A DNA stretch of 26,818 nt from assembly GCA_036897095.1 (NCBI GenBank), contig JAYMSP010002028.1:1-26818 (forward strand), in the 5' to 3' direction. Positions within the stretch are counted from its first letter, which is position 1. Each line of letters begins with the position of its first letter. Below, one piece after another: positions 11,092 to 24,300 of this stretch. Source of the stretch: Plantago elongata (Eukaryota; Streptophyta; Magnoliopsida; Lamiales; Plantaginaceae). A program made the position numbers and the translations under genes. A model generated the notes under the pieces. It had not been told where the DNA came from. It was given only the letters and a program-made list of their open reading frames with translations, and did no database searches.

Positions 11092-11099
11092 GATCATTG
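11092..11099 (+). promoter_or_regulatory. Probable TATA box of the TAA1-type gene
   Basis: TATAAATA lies 81 bp upstream of the ATG at 11180, in the run CCTATAAATATGG. Transcription would begin near 11120-11130 and give a leader of about 50-60 nt. The fit to the plant TATA consensus and the spacing are good; no transcript evidence is available here. Confidence 0.6.
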
Positions 11100-11179
11100 A
11101 TACGACCAAAAAGTATAACTTGAACTGAAGCTACAACAGATCAAGAAAAATCAGTTTAGAGCTCTACTAGTGAGAAAGA

Positions 11180-13735
<2,556 letters not shown>

Positions 13736-14028
13736 GTCTTTGAAATACTATAAAAATTTAGTAGTTCCTAGGCGGGGAAGTTTCGACCTTCTGTATGAGA
13801 TGTGAAATTGAAGGGTGAAGTCAATAATCTCAAGATAGACGCCATAATGAAATATATGGATTCGTCCAAAAGTCTCATCTGGTCTAGGAGCTAGTAGTAC
13901 ATAGTACAATTCGTTTATTGCTATTGTATTTCATTTATGGTAGTTAACATTTCGTTTTCTCCAAATATATTTTCCCATTTTCCAATTCATTTGAATTACG
14001 CTTGAATTTTTAACAATTTGTTATGATG
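13736..14028. other. 3' flank of the TAA1-type gene
   Basis: Probable 3' UTR and terminator region. Nothing else is supported. Confidence 0.4.
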
Positions 14029-15234
14029 TACTCCCTCCCTCCAATTTAGAGTGTTCCGTTTAAGTTTTCACTTTCCCTTTTTCATCATTTAAAGAGAAAT
14101 TATACAATTTTATAATCCTCACCTTACTTCCATTAAAATTAAAAATTAACTTAAACAATCAATTAAATAACTTATAAAGTCAAAAATTACACACTACAAA
14201 AAATTCATCGCGGACTAACGAATAAATCGGTCTCCTCAAGGGATTTATTCATTGGCCAAACTCTTAATGACAAACAAAAAAGTCCGTCTTCCATTCAGAC
14301 TAATGACGAAGGACAGTTTATTCGTCGGTAGTCGCGACGGATCACTACTATTTTTCTTTTCTTTTTTTTCCTTTTTTTAATTCAACTTGAGTGACGGATG
14401 CTGATCTAAACGACGGATAATTATAGCAATTTAAAAAAGAAAATCGTATATTCGTATATAATCCGTATACGAATATATAAAATACAAATATAATAAATCG
14501 GGTGAGATCTTGGTTTATCGAAACTCTAGTAATCAAATCGAACAATACTACGATTTATATTCAAATCGAAACTACAATATTGCAATACGATTATTCAATA
14601 AATCAAAAAAATTATACAGAATTCAATATAAACGATACTATAATACAATAATCAATAATACGAATAAAATTATACAATACAACTATACAATATAATAATC
14701 AATAATACAATTCAAATCGTATCACGTCAGAGTTGGTGGTGAGAGAGTGAAATCGGAAAAGATCTTATGGAGGTGGAACGTCATCTTCCTCTTCTTTGTC
14801 AAAGTTGGCGGTGGTGGGGTAGAGGCGATGGTGGAGGTGGAAGGCAGGTGGTGGAGGAGGGAGGAAGGAGCTAGATGGATAATGGAGGCCGATCTTGATT
14901 GTGGGGTGCATATTAGGGTTTTTAAGGTTTTAGCGACGGATAGATTTAGCGATAGATAAATTTATTTGTCGTTTTTTTAAACGTCAACAAACATTTATGA
15001 CGGATAATTTTTTATCTGTTGTGAAGGTTAGCGACGAATCGCTATCCATAGCAATTCGTTACAAATTTGCCGCTGATTCGCTTCCGTCATTTCCTTCTGT
15101 CGCGATTTTTGTTTTTTTTTTTAGTGACACTTTACCACTTTGTACTATATTGTGTTATATTATTAGTCTTTTTATTTTATGTATCCAAAAGTAAAGTTGA
15201 CAATTTACATAAGATGAATAAGATGAATGGAGTA
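14029..15234. mobile_element. Stowaway-like MITE interrupted by a CACTA element
   Basis: The left end reads TACTCCCTCCCTCC (14029-14042). The right end reads GGAGTA (15229-15234), the reverse complement of TACTCC, and both borders carry TA. Plant Stowaway/Mariner MITEs typically begin CTCCCTCC with a TA duplication. After removing the inner element and its 3-bp duplication, the outer unit would be about 268 bp. The right inverted repeat is degenerate beyond six bases. Confidence 0.5.
14192..15126. mobile_element. Non-autonomous CACTA (En/Spm-type) transposon
   Basis: The left end is CACTACAAAAAATTC (14192). The right end, on the minus strand, is CACTAAAAAAA (ending at 15126). The element is flanked by the 3-bp duplication ACA (14189-14191 and 15127-15129), the size expected for CACTA elements. 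Both subterminal regions carry many copies of a GCGACGGAT-like motif in both orientations (for example 14335-14341, 14411-14417, 14934-14942 and 14999-15004), another trait of this superfamily. At 935 bp it has no transposase. The middle is AT-rich low-complexity sequence (about 14440-14720) followed by a GGTGG-rich patch (about 14800-14870). Small open frames within it are not genes. Confidence 0.85.
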
Positions 15235-17054
15235 TGTATGTGGTCAAACAAATATAAACGCTAGGACTAAAGCTAGTAGTACATGTCACAATTCGTGTAT
15301 TACTATTGTATTTCATTCTTTCATTTATTTTATTGTAGTAAAATTAAATTTACAAAAATTATATATCACACATGCATGAAGAATAAACTAGAAAAATGTA
15401 TATATGATTAGGGGAATTTCGAGTCTCTAGGTTGGATCACTTGTAGATCGTATTTATATACTTAATTGTTTTATCATTTTGACGTTTGGGGCGCAGCCCA
15501 GCGCTGCTATCTTTTTTTTATTTAAAATGTTACCTGATTCGTTTGTATTTGTGTCTTTCTTCTCTTCTTTCTTTTTCTATTGCTTGATTATTTCTTGTTC
15601 TTCTTGTTTCCTTTTGTTAATTTCTTGCTTGTTTATTTTATGTTTAAATGTAGTTTTTTCTTTTCTATTTATTTCAATTGAATATATTTCAAATGCAACG
15701 ATAATTATAAATACAATTAAGACATAAAATTTAAAATGTAAATCATTTAAATTAAGGTTAAGAAATGGAAGACATAATTGAAAAATATAAACGGTAAATT
15801 TTTTAGTTAAAGTATCTAAACTTTTAGTTTGAAGTAATATAATTTTTATTTTTAAATAATACATTTTAAAAATGAGTAATTTTGTTATAATTAATTAACA
15901 ACATTTAAAATCATTTAAGAATCTAGTCTAAAAGAAAATGAGAAAAGAAAATAAATTGAAAACTTGTGTTTGAAAGAAATGTTAAAATAATATAAATTTG
16001 GGACTCGACTGTTGGAGGAGAGAATTGTAAAGAGTTGCAAAGTGAGTTGCAGTGAGTGAAATGCTGATGTGGCATTTAAGACCGAATGAGTTGTAACTAT
16101 TAGAGATGGTCTTATATAGTATTAAGAGGAATTAAATAAAGTGATAATAAAGTAGAAAAGATAAATAATGAAGAATTCAATACTGATACAAAACTAAAAC
16201 CATTACATGTTCATGTTTGGAAATTTATAATAAGAGTAAAAGAGGAAGAAGAAGTTATAAAATTATTAATGGAACGAAATAAGTATAGTACACTCTTATA
16301 TAGTACTTCCTTTGTCTTAAGAATAATTTTTCACTTTGATCGTTTTAGTTAAACTTTTTCAGCTTTTAACCATGAATTAATATTAAATTATAAATATAAA
16401 ATATTTAATAAATTATATAATGAAAATTTAATCCTAAAAGACGAAGCTTTTTAATTGTATATGCAACTTTCCAAAACACAATTTACATATATTGGCCCAT
16501 GTAATACATGATTCAAGCCAATTACCACCTAATATATGCTTACTAAACATGTCGGACTTTTTGGTCCAGACGTAAGTATTTCGAAATGAACCATATAATA
16601 GGTGGCTCCAAAAGCCCAATGAAATATTCGGTCGGGGCCAATTACTGAGTTGCCTTTTTACAGGCGACATCCCATTAACACATCTAAAGACAATTAATCT
16701 TGAGCAACTAATACTCCCGTTAATCTAATAAAATCTTTTCAACTTTTCTTAGTTAGAGTATTATTACCATCTTCTCACGCTAAATAGTAAACTTTTTATC
16801 CAACTTATTTAATTTTTATTATTTATCTTTCTTACTTTATCATCACTTTCCTCGCTCGACTCTTTTTATATTTACACAACAACTTATCATTTTATCAACA
16901 TAATACCCCATATAAATTTATATATAATTTTATTTTTAATTGAATAGAAATTACTCCCTAGGAAGTTCTTGTTTGACCGAAGGAAGCATCACATATATAC
17001 CCGATTTAAATATAAAGTCAATTCTAGTAAAATAATTACAAGACTAAAAGCTTT
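15235..17054. other. AT-rich intergenic DNA with possible MITE fragments
   Basis: No gene is supported. Low-complexity TTC/TTT runs (15500-15660) give hydrophobic open frames on the plus strand and lysine-rich ones opposite, which is typical of chance frames. Fragments resembling MITE ends occur near 16096-16112 (GAGATGGTCTTA), 16302 (TACTTCCTTTGTC) and 16952 (TACTCCCT). None has a clear partner end. Confidence 0.35.
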
Positions 17055-17076
17055 ATTGTAAGAGAAATTGATTGGA

Positions 17077-17168
17077 AAGCAATTTGAATTAAGAAAACTC
17101 AATCCAAATTGTCCTTTTTATACATAAAATATGAAATTTGAATTGACTTTTTTCAATTCAAATTGCTT
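17077..17168. repeat. Foldback hairpin
   Basis: AAGCAATTTGAATT (17077-17090) is exactly complementary to 17155-17168. Pairing continues imperfectly inward (AAGAAAACTCAAT against the complement of AATTGACTTTTTT). This is probably a small MITE; target duplications were not resolved. Confidence 0.6.
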
Positions 17169-17189
17169 CTCAAACAGACACTTATAACA

Positions 17190-17440
17190 TGCTTGGTTCT
17201 ACATTCTGGATTAAATTTGAATTGAATTTTGAATTGATAAATAGTAATTAAATTGGAGTTGAATTTTGTGTTTTGTATTTGGTATTAAATTGTAATATTT
17301 ATATATTTTATAGGATATTGAAATGTGAGAATATGAATTTAAATAGTAATTAAATTTAAATCGAATATCACTGAGAGACATAAAATTTGATAATATTTAA
17401 TTGCAATTGAATTAACTCAATTTCAATATGAAACCAAACA
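17190..17440. mobile_element. Possible MITE with TGYTTGGTT ends
   Basis: The left end TGCTTGGTT (17190-17198) matches the complement of the right end AACCAAACA (17432-17440) at eight of nine positions. Loosely complementary AT-rich arms made of AATTGAATT-like words extend inward. Superfamily and target duplication are uncertain. Confidence 0.35.
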
Positions 17441-17537
17441 CTACGTTAGTCTCTGAACTATGATTATAGCTAGTATGAAGTCAGTGCTTTTTTCTTAACG
17501 TGTTATATATGGCCATATGGGTACCCGAGTTATATAC

Positions 17538-17757
17538 TATATAGGAGTTCTTCTAGAGTGAGTAATATGCCACAATAGAAAGTTTCATTTCTCTCGAATT
17601 GCAAGTATCATTTTTTTAAATAAAAAATTATTTTATATTGTATACTTTATTTACTATTTCTTATACTTTATCCAATCACATTTATTCTTTATTACTTTTT
17701 TCTTAAAATTTATGTTCGGTCTGGCGGAACTTTCAAATCGAAATGGAGGGAGTATAT
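17538..17757. mobile_element. Stowaway-like MITE, one clear end
   Basis: The right end GGAGGGAGTA (17745-17754) is the complement of the common TACTCCCTCC terminus. The far side holds the GCCACAATAGAAAGTTTCATT region that is often subterminal in these elements. The left terminus (near 17542, AGGAGTTC) is degenerate, so the left border is approximate. It sits directly upstream of the helicase gene. Confidence 0.45.
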
Positions 17758-17760
17758 AAG
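17753..17760 (+). promoter_or_regulatory. Candidate TATA box of the helicase gene, overlapping the MITE end
   Basis: TATATAAG begins within the terminal TA of the MITE, about 200 bp upstream of the likely start codon at 17961. A weaker alternative, ATTATAAAC, lies at 17787-17795. Which is used, if either, is unknown. Confidence 0.4.
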
Positions 17761-17960
17761 AGTATTTTAAATCAAATTTTATGTCCTATTATAAACAGGA
17801 GTATTTTCTTGCCGTGCACTGAAAGCAAGAGAGTCCTAGTCTGATTCGGATGCTTTCTTCCTCCATTGGAAAACTGATTTCCTTTTTTCTGTTCTCCTTT
17901 TTCCTATATATATACACAATACTTAGCCAAGAATCACAAACACGTGTACAAATTGATACG

Positions 17961-20900
17961 ATGAGCGAGTTAAATTCATGGGTTTCAGACAATTTATTGT
18001 CCTTATTTGGATACTCAAATCCCACTCTTGTCCAGTTTGTCATCACCATGTCTAACAACTCTCCATCACCCTCCCATATTATCAACCAGTTAGTCCAATT
18101 CGGAGCGCCTCCTTCCGCAGATACTTCCCAGTTTTCGAATCAAATCTTTGCCAGGGTGGATCGTAAGGCGTCCGCTCTAAATACGTATCAACAGAATGAA
18201 CGTGAGGCTGCCGTTCTTGCACGAAAACAGTCTTCGTACAAGCTCGTCGACGACAATGCGGATGAGGGGGTAGAGGTGGGTTCGGTGGCTAGTATGCGTA
18301 AATGCAAGTTCAGGAAGAGGAGTGAGACTCATGATGATGGTAATGAGGATGAGGATTCGAACGAGGAGAAAGAGCATGAGAGGAGAGTAAAGAGGAGTTG
18401 CAGCATGTCCGAAGATGAAATTGATCAGATAGAAAAGGAGGAGCTGGAACGTCATATTAAGCAATATGATGTGTCGAAAACTAGGAAGTTGGTTGGTGAT
18501 GATGATGATCAGGTGAGCAAGAAAGAGGAGAATGATAATGGGAATATTGCTGACGAGAGGAAAAAGTCTAGACGGAACTATCTGGAGAAGAGGGTGAAGA
18601 AGAAATTGGATGGGCTAATGGACGAAATCGAAGATGAAGAGAACATGTTCAAGGGTGTCAGGCTGACAGAATTGGAGTATAAGGTGCAAGAGAAGAACAT
18701 ACAAGTAGTTGAGCTTGTTCAGAAGATGTCGAAAATTGAGTCGGCTAATACTGGTGGTTATCAGATTCCTGATGCGTATGATGTAGATGGGGGTGTAAAT
18801 CAAGAAAAGAGATTTTCTGTCGCTTTGCAGCGGTCTAGAGATGAAGAGAAGATCAACCCGTACAGCGAGCAAGAAGCGTGGGAGGAGCAGCAGAGAGTTA
18901 AAGCTTGTGTCAGATTCGGAGCTAAGGATAGGAAGGTAAGAGGTGATGATTACGAGTTTGTTTTCGAAGATCAGATAGAGTTTGTTAAGATAGAGGAAGC
19001 TATGAAAGATGTTGATCTGCCACAAGAGGTGCCCCCTGAGTCATCAAAAAGAGATGGCCTTAAGGATGAAAGGAAAACTCTGCCTGTTTATGCATTCAAG
19101 GAGGAGTTAATTAAAGCGATTAATGAGCATCAGGTTCTTGTTATAGTTGGAGAGACGGGATCAGGAAAGACTACGCAGATACCTCAATACCTCCACGAAT
19201 CAGGGTATACCAAACGGGGAATGATCGGGTGTACACAGCCACGCCGTGTGGCTGCTATGAGTGTTGCTGCACACGTTTCTGAGGAAATGGGAGTGAAGCT
19301 GGGGCGTGAGGTAGGGTACTCGATTCGTTTTGAAGATTGTACATCTAAGGAAACTGTTGTGAAGTACATGACTGATGGAATGCTTTTACGTGAATTTTTG
19401 ACTGAACCAGACCTTGCTAGCTACAGCGTGATCATGGTGGATGAAGCACACGAAAGAACGCTCTCCACAGATATACTGTTTGGCTTGGTGAAGGATATTG
19501 CCCGGTACTGTCCTGATCTGAAATTGTTGATTTCTAGTGCAACTATGGATGCGGAAAAATTTAGTACTTATTTTGATTCTGCTCCACTGTTCAAGATCCC
19601 GGGAAGGAGATTCCCGGTTGATATACATTATACCACAGCTCCAGAAGCCGATTACTTGGACGCAGCGATTGTTACCGCCCTCCAGATCCATGTGACTCAT
19701 CCACCAGGTGATGGCGATATTCTTGTTTTCTTTACAGGTCAAGAAGAGATCGAAACTGCACAAGATATTCTTAAGCAGAGGACTAGAGGTTTGGGTTCTA
19801 AAATACCGGAGCTAATCATCTGTCCCATTTACGCAAACCTGCCAACAGAGCTGCAGGCAAAGATCTTCGACCCTACTCCAGAAGGAGCTCGGAAAGTCAT
19901 CTTAGCAACAAATATCGCTGAGACATCGTTGACCATTGATGGAATCAAGTTTGTCATTGATCCAGGGTTCTGCAAGATGAAGACTTATAATCCCCGTACT
20001 GGAATAGAATCGTTACAGGTCACTCCCATCTCGAAAGCATCGGCTCTTCAACGGGCAGGTCGGTCTGGAAGGACAGGTCCAGGAAAGTGCTATCGGCTCT
20101 ATACAGCCAATAATTACCACAATGATTTGGAAGACAACACTATCCCGGAAATTCAAAGGACTAATTTGGCGAATGTAGTCCTTACCCTGAAGAGCCTCGG
20201 CATCAATGACCTGGTCGGTTTCGACTTCATGGACCCTCCTCCATCCGAAGCTATTCTGAAGGCGCTGGAACTGCTTTATGCTCTTGGTGCACTCAACAAG
20301 TACGGAGACTTAACAAAAGTCGGTAGAGCAATGGCAGAATTTCCGTTACATCCAATGCTATCGAAGATGATAGTTGCTTCTAAGAAATACGGCTGCTCTG
20401 AAGAGGTTGTAACCATTGCGGCCATGCTATCTGTTGGAAACTCTATCTTCTACCGACCTAAAGGTAAACGGATTCATGCAGATAATGCTCACATGAAATT
20501 TCAAGCAGGATACGTGGGAGACCATATTTCACTGCTGAACGTGTATAAATCATGGAAAGAAGCGAATTTTTCAACACAGTGGTGTTATGAGAACTATATC
20601 CAGGTGAGGAGCATGAATAGAGCTGCAGATGTACGAGAACAACTGGTGGGGCTGCTGGACAGGATGAACATTGAATTAGTTTCGAATCCTAACGATATAG
20701 ACAGTATAAAGAAATGCATCACTTCCGGGTTCTTTCCCCACTCAGCAAGGCTCCAGAGACTCGGATATCGAACTTTGAAACATATGCAAACTGTGGACAT
20801 TCACCCAAGCTCTAGCTTGAAGGTGATATGTCCAAGGTGGGTTGTTTACCATGAACTTGTTTTGACAACAAAGGAATACATGAGACAGGTGACTGAAATA

Positions 20901-20996
20901 AAACCGGAATGGCTAGTCGAAATCGCTCCACATTACTATAAATTGAAGGATGTGGAAGTCAGCAAAGAACTTGCTCTGAACAGTTCTCTGCAATAA
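17961..20996 (+). CDS. PRP2: DEAH-box pre-mRNA-splicing ATP-dependent RNA helicase, PRP2/ESP3 (DHX16) type, intronless
   Basis: The product is 1011 aa in one uninterrupted exon. Prp2-type helicases are nuclear, join the activated spliceosome and use ATP to remodel it before the first catalytic step. The order is: an N-terminal helical domain (2-70, [17 protein letters not shown] and the IFARV box), a charged Asp/Glu/Lys-rich region (90-270), the [12 protein letters not shown] motif (from 331), motif I GETGSGKT (397-404), TQPRRVAA, motif II DEAH (494-497), SAT (526-528), the second RecA domain with TNIAETS, motif [10 protein letters not shown] (697-704), then winged-helix, ratchet and OB-type C-terminal domains ending near [11 protein letters not shown] chose the ATG at 17961 because the homologous N-terminus begins there. 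An in-frame ATG at 17850 would add 37 residues with a hydrophobic stretch, more likely leader sequence. The linker before motif I seems shorter than in Arabidopsis ESP3, and motif VI has Ser where Ala is usual. It could be a functional retrocopy; no poly(A) remnant is seen. Confidence 0.92.
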   Translation: MSELNSWVSDNLLSLFGYSNPTLVQFVITMSNNSPSPSHIINQLVQFGAPPSADTSQFSNQIFARVDRKASALNTYQQNEREAAVLARKQSSYKLVDDNADEGVEVGSVASMRKCKFRKRSETHDDGNEDEDSNEEKEHERRVKRSCSMSEDEIDQIEKEELERHIKQYDVSKTRKLVGDDDDQVSKKEENDNGNIADERKKSRRNYLEKRVKKKLDGLMDEIEDEENMFKGVRLTELEYKVQEKNIQVVELVQKMSKIESANTGGYQIPDAYDVDGGVNQEKRFSVALQRSRDEEKINPYSEQEAWEEQQRVKACVRFGAKDRKVRGDDYEFVFEDQIEFVKIEEAMKDVDLPQEVPPESSKRDGLKDERKTLPVYAFKEELIKAINEHQVLVIVGETGSGKTTQIPQYLHESGYTKRGMIGCTQPRRVAAMSVAAHVSEEMGVKLGREVGYSIRFEDCTSKETVVKYMTDGMLLREFLTEPDLASYSVIMVDEAHERTLSTDILFGLVKDIARYCPDLKLLISSATMDAEKFSTYFDSAPLFKIPGRRFPVDIHYTTAPEADYLDAAIVTALQIHVTHPPGDGDILVFFTGQEEIETAQDILKQRTRGLGSKIPELIICPIYANLPTELQAKIFDPTPEGARKVILATNIAETSLTIDGIKFVIDPGFCKMKTYNPRTGIESLQVTPISKASALQRAGRSGRTGPGKCYRLYTANNYHNDLEDNTIPEIQRTNLANVVLTLKSLGINDLVGFDFMDPPPSEAILKALELLYALGALNKYGDLTKVGRAMAEFPLHPMLSKMIVASKKYGCSEEVVTIAAMLSVGNSIFYRPKGKRIHADNAHMKFQAGYVGDHISLLNVYKSWKEANFSTQWCYENYIQVRSMNRAADVREQLVGLLDRMNIELVSNPNDIDSIKKCITSGFFPHSARLQRLGYRTLKHMQTVDIHPSSSLKVICPRWVVYHELVLTTKEYMRQVTEIKPEWLVEIAPHYYKLKDVEVSKELALNSSLQ

Positions 20997-21363
20997 CCCG
21001 GTTTTTCAAGCTTCTCGCTTGGTGAGATAAATGCAGAAATGTAATGCCTATGTTTTTTGTCAAAATAGATAGATGTTTACAGTGACCATATACTAATACA
21101 GTTTCCATGGCTATCAGATTTCACACAAAAAAATGCCCAGATGTAATTCAGTACTACAAAACTTGCATTTCATACATTATAAGCATATGAATAATGTACT
21201 CTATTACAAATTACGCAATGCGCAGGTAATATAACCTTTCAGGCTACAACGAATTGTTCCACTGGGCAAACCTTCAAGCAGGTAGTATTTACTTGAAAAT
21301 CATCTTCGTACCACCTCACCAGCAAAAACTAAGATAGACAACTTGCTGTTCTATAAGCAGGAA
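20997..21363. other. Convergent 3' region between helicase and AP-1 mu
   Basis: The two stop codons face each other across 367 bp that must hold both 3' UTRs and polyadenylation sites. No other feature is seen. With so little space the two transcripts may overlap at their 3' ends (inference). Confidence 0.6.
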
Positions 21364-24300
21364 TCAAACAAGTCTCAGCTCATATTCACCAGCCATTGTT
21401 ATATATCTCACCCATGGTAGAGCTTGATACCCACTCTTCTCAATAACTTTCAAGTAGCGAACCTATAGGCCAATAACTTCAATTGATTAGGTCAAAATTG
21501 ACCAGAGATATAACAGAATGATGTTGACAATCACAAAAGGGACAGTACAGTTCATAATTGAACTATTAAATCAGCTAAGTATTACTATTACCAGTCCACA
21601 TCTACTCTAATAATTAACTTCAAGGCCACTAAATTGCATCCAATTAGTGGCTACGAGTACCTTTACCATTCCAATATACATTAGATTTCAGAACAGAAGC
21701 ATGCGTTCTCAAGAATAACTGCAAAAGCCAAACTATTAAGTTTGACAGTTTCTGCTATTAAAACAGTAATAACATGATATTTCCACTCAACATACCCTTA
21801 GACTAGAGCACTCAGTAGGAGCTCACAGCCCGACAATTGAAGTCGTTGATGTCCACATTCTTACCTCAGTATTTGATCAACTACTAGAGTAGTTGAGTTT
21901 TACATGCTAAAAAACAGAGGCATACTCTTCTATGGAGTATTTAATAAAGATTGTGACTGCTGTAGCAGTGCAGTCGTATCTTGTTTGTAGTAATTGCAAA
22001 TAATACAATATACAGATAATATCATTGATATTGGGGCTTACCTGAATTCCAGAGACAGTGAAGTATGGTATTTCAAACTTCACACGTATCGGAGCTTTTC
22101 TCTCAGGAGCTGATTCCTCCGATGTTACACTAGGAAGACTAAACTCTGCTCTCAACATGTATTCCTGAAAATTAAATATGTAAACACAACAAATAAGCCA
22201 ATGCATATTACATGTGAACCAAATGCCACCTGGCACCCAAAAGAACGCATCAATGCAACAACTACAACTGCAGAGCTACCAAATACTACCTTGCCACCTG
22301 GAAAAGATTTTATTTTCCAAACCAATGCATCATGTTCTGGTGCATAAGAAGCAGAACCCATTGACGTTCGGACATTTGGATTCGTGGAGTCAGGTGGTAC
22401 TGGTATCTGAATTTCAACATTAGTTGCGGTGCTGAAACTCAGGTAAAAAGCAGAATAGTATAAGAGGAGCACAATAAGTTGACCATTCAAATAGAATATA
22501 ACACAATGTCAATTCATGATGTAAATTTCAGTTTACATACCTACGCTCCTTGAACTGACTCCTGGCTTTTATCACAAATTCAATGCGACTCCTAGAATGT
22601 CTTTCAATCTGAGCTTCTACCCATATCAGAGGCTTTACCTGAAAGGAATAGTAAGACATTAACCCACTTAATAACTTTAAAGTAAGACCAGATATGCAAC
22701 ATTATTGTTCTATTTAAAACAGTGATTTACATTTACCAAACCAAAGAAGGTGATGGCATTTAAGGTGACATAACTTCGCATAAGGGACAAATTCAAAAGC
22801 AAACCTGAGTGCTGAGCCTATAACTCATGAGATCAAAAGATCCATCCGGAGGTATAAATGATATTGTTCGGTCATTCTCGAATCTGGCCAACCGCACACA
22901 CCTAAATGCATAAGCAAAATCAATAAGAGTCCCTTCATGCCAGCCAACAAACTCAGATTCACTACATATACGTCCATCATACATATTTCGCCCCATTTTG
23001 CAATTTTGGTCCGCCTCATATACAACTTCTCATAACTAAAACATCAAAAAAATTATCTTACTTCATTCATCTTTGTTCATTACTTGTACATTCTTTACAT
23101 TATTTATTTCTCCCATCTTAATCTTGATGGTTCAAAAGAAATGTAAAGATTAGAATAGTAAGAAGAGAGCATACGTTTTTTTAGCTTGCCAAGAGTAATA
23201 ATCCTAAAAATGACTTTAATACTTCCATAATATACTAGCTGTGCATCACACTGTAACAGAACTCAACAGACAATTTTGACAAAGATGAATGACCAACTAC
23301 ATACTGGTGGAACTTGATATCATCTAGATCAATGGCTTTTCCTTTAGTAGTTCGCCCTTGTGCTTCTAGTAAAACTCTGTCATTAAGCCCAAGTTTACAC
23401 TCTGGCATACCACTGCATCATTAAGGAACATATTAGATCAATTGGTTGCTACTATGACAACTGAAAATAGACAACAGAATAAATCGTAGCAACTTCAAGG
23501 CATATATGATTTAGTAGTGGAAAGAATACAAAAACAAACCTCAGGTACGTACGCATCTTTAATGCCCCAACCACATCCGACCGAATTATCTGACCATTGC
23601 TGTTGACGAGTATATTTACACTTTCAACAACGTCAAGAAATACCTGAATAGCAAAGAAAGCCAATCAATCCAGTGGTCAAGACTCAAGACACTCGATCAA
23701 AGCAAATAGAAAAAATTTGAACCCACTTCATTCTTCTTATAACGTATCCCTTCACTGCGCCATGATACTGCATTTGTAACAGCCATTGGAGGCCTCTGTG
23801 AAACTTCCATTCTGTATGCATCAGTCTTTATGAACTCACTAAGAATCATTGCTTCAGTGTATTGTGGGTAACCAAAGTCCATAATCTCGTCAAGTAATTC
23901 ATACTGGAGAGAGGCAACACATTAGTCCCAGAAAATAAAATGAGTTTTGAGCTCAATATAATTCAATAAGAAACATGGAATCTATTATCCTTAGTCCTTA
24001 CCACTACAACAAAATTATCTCTAAGGGATTCCTCTTCTAATTCTTCAAAGTAATGTTTAAAAACCTGTCATAGATTTTCAAAAACAATAATTAGAAATAA
24101 ACATCATTTCACTTGATTTTGAATGAATACCAAAATGATCAAAGCCATTGATCGCATGTACTGCTTACATCCACTACACGGTGTAGGAATAGGATAAGGC
24201 TAGCAGCATTGCAATTCTGTCGTGATGCAGTCATCAAGTATACATTGTTGTGTTGTATAAACATATACGTGACACCACTGTCATGCATAACAGGGTCACG

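Noticed and set aside
14510..14959. Open frames inside the CACTA element
   Set aside because: Low-complexity Tyr/Asn/Ile and Gly/Trp-rich readings in AT-rich or GGTGG repeats. No transposase motif is present.
15479..15864. Overlapping hydrophobic (+) and lysine-rich (-) open frames
   Set aside because: They arise from TTC/TTT low-complexity DNA and have no homology-like features.
18615..19025. 136-codon frame antisense to the helicase, and similar ones at 18177-18464 and 19386-19763
   Set aside because: They are shadow frames opposite a clearly coding sequence.
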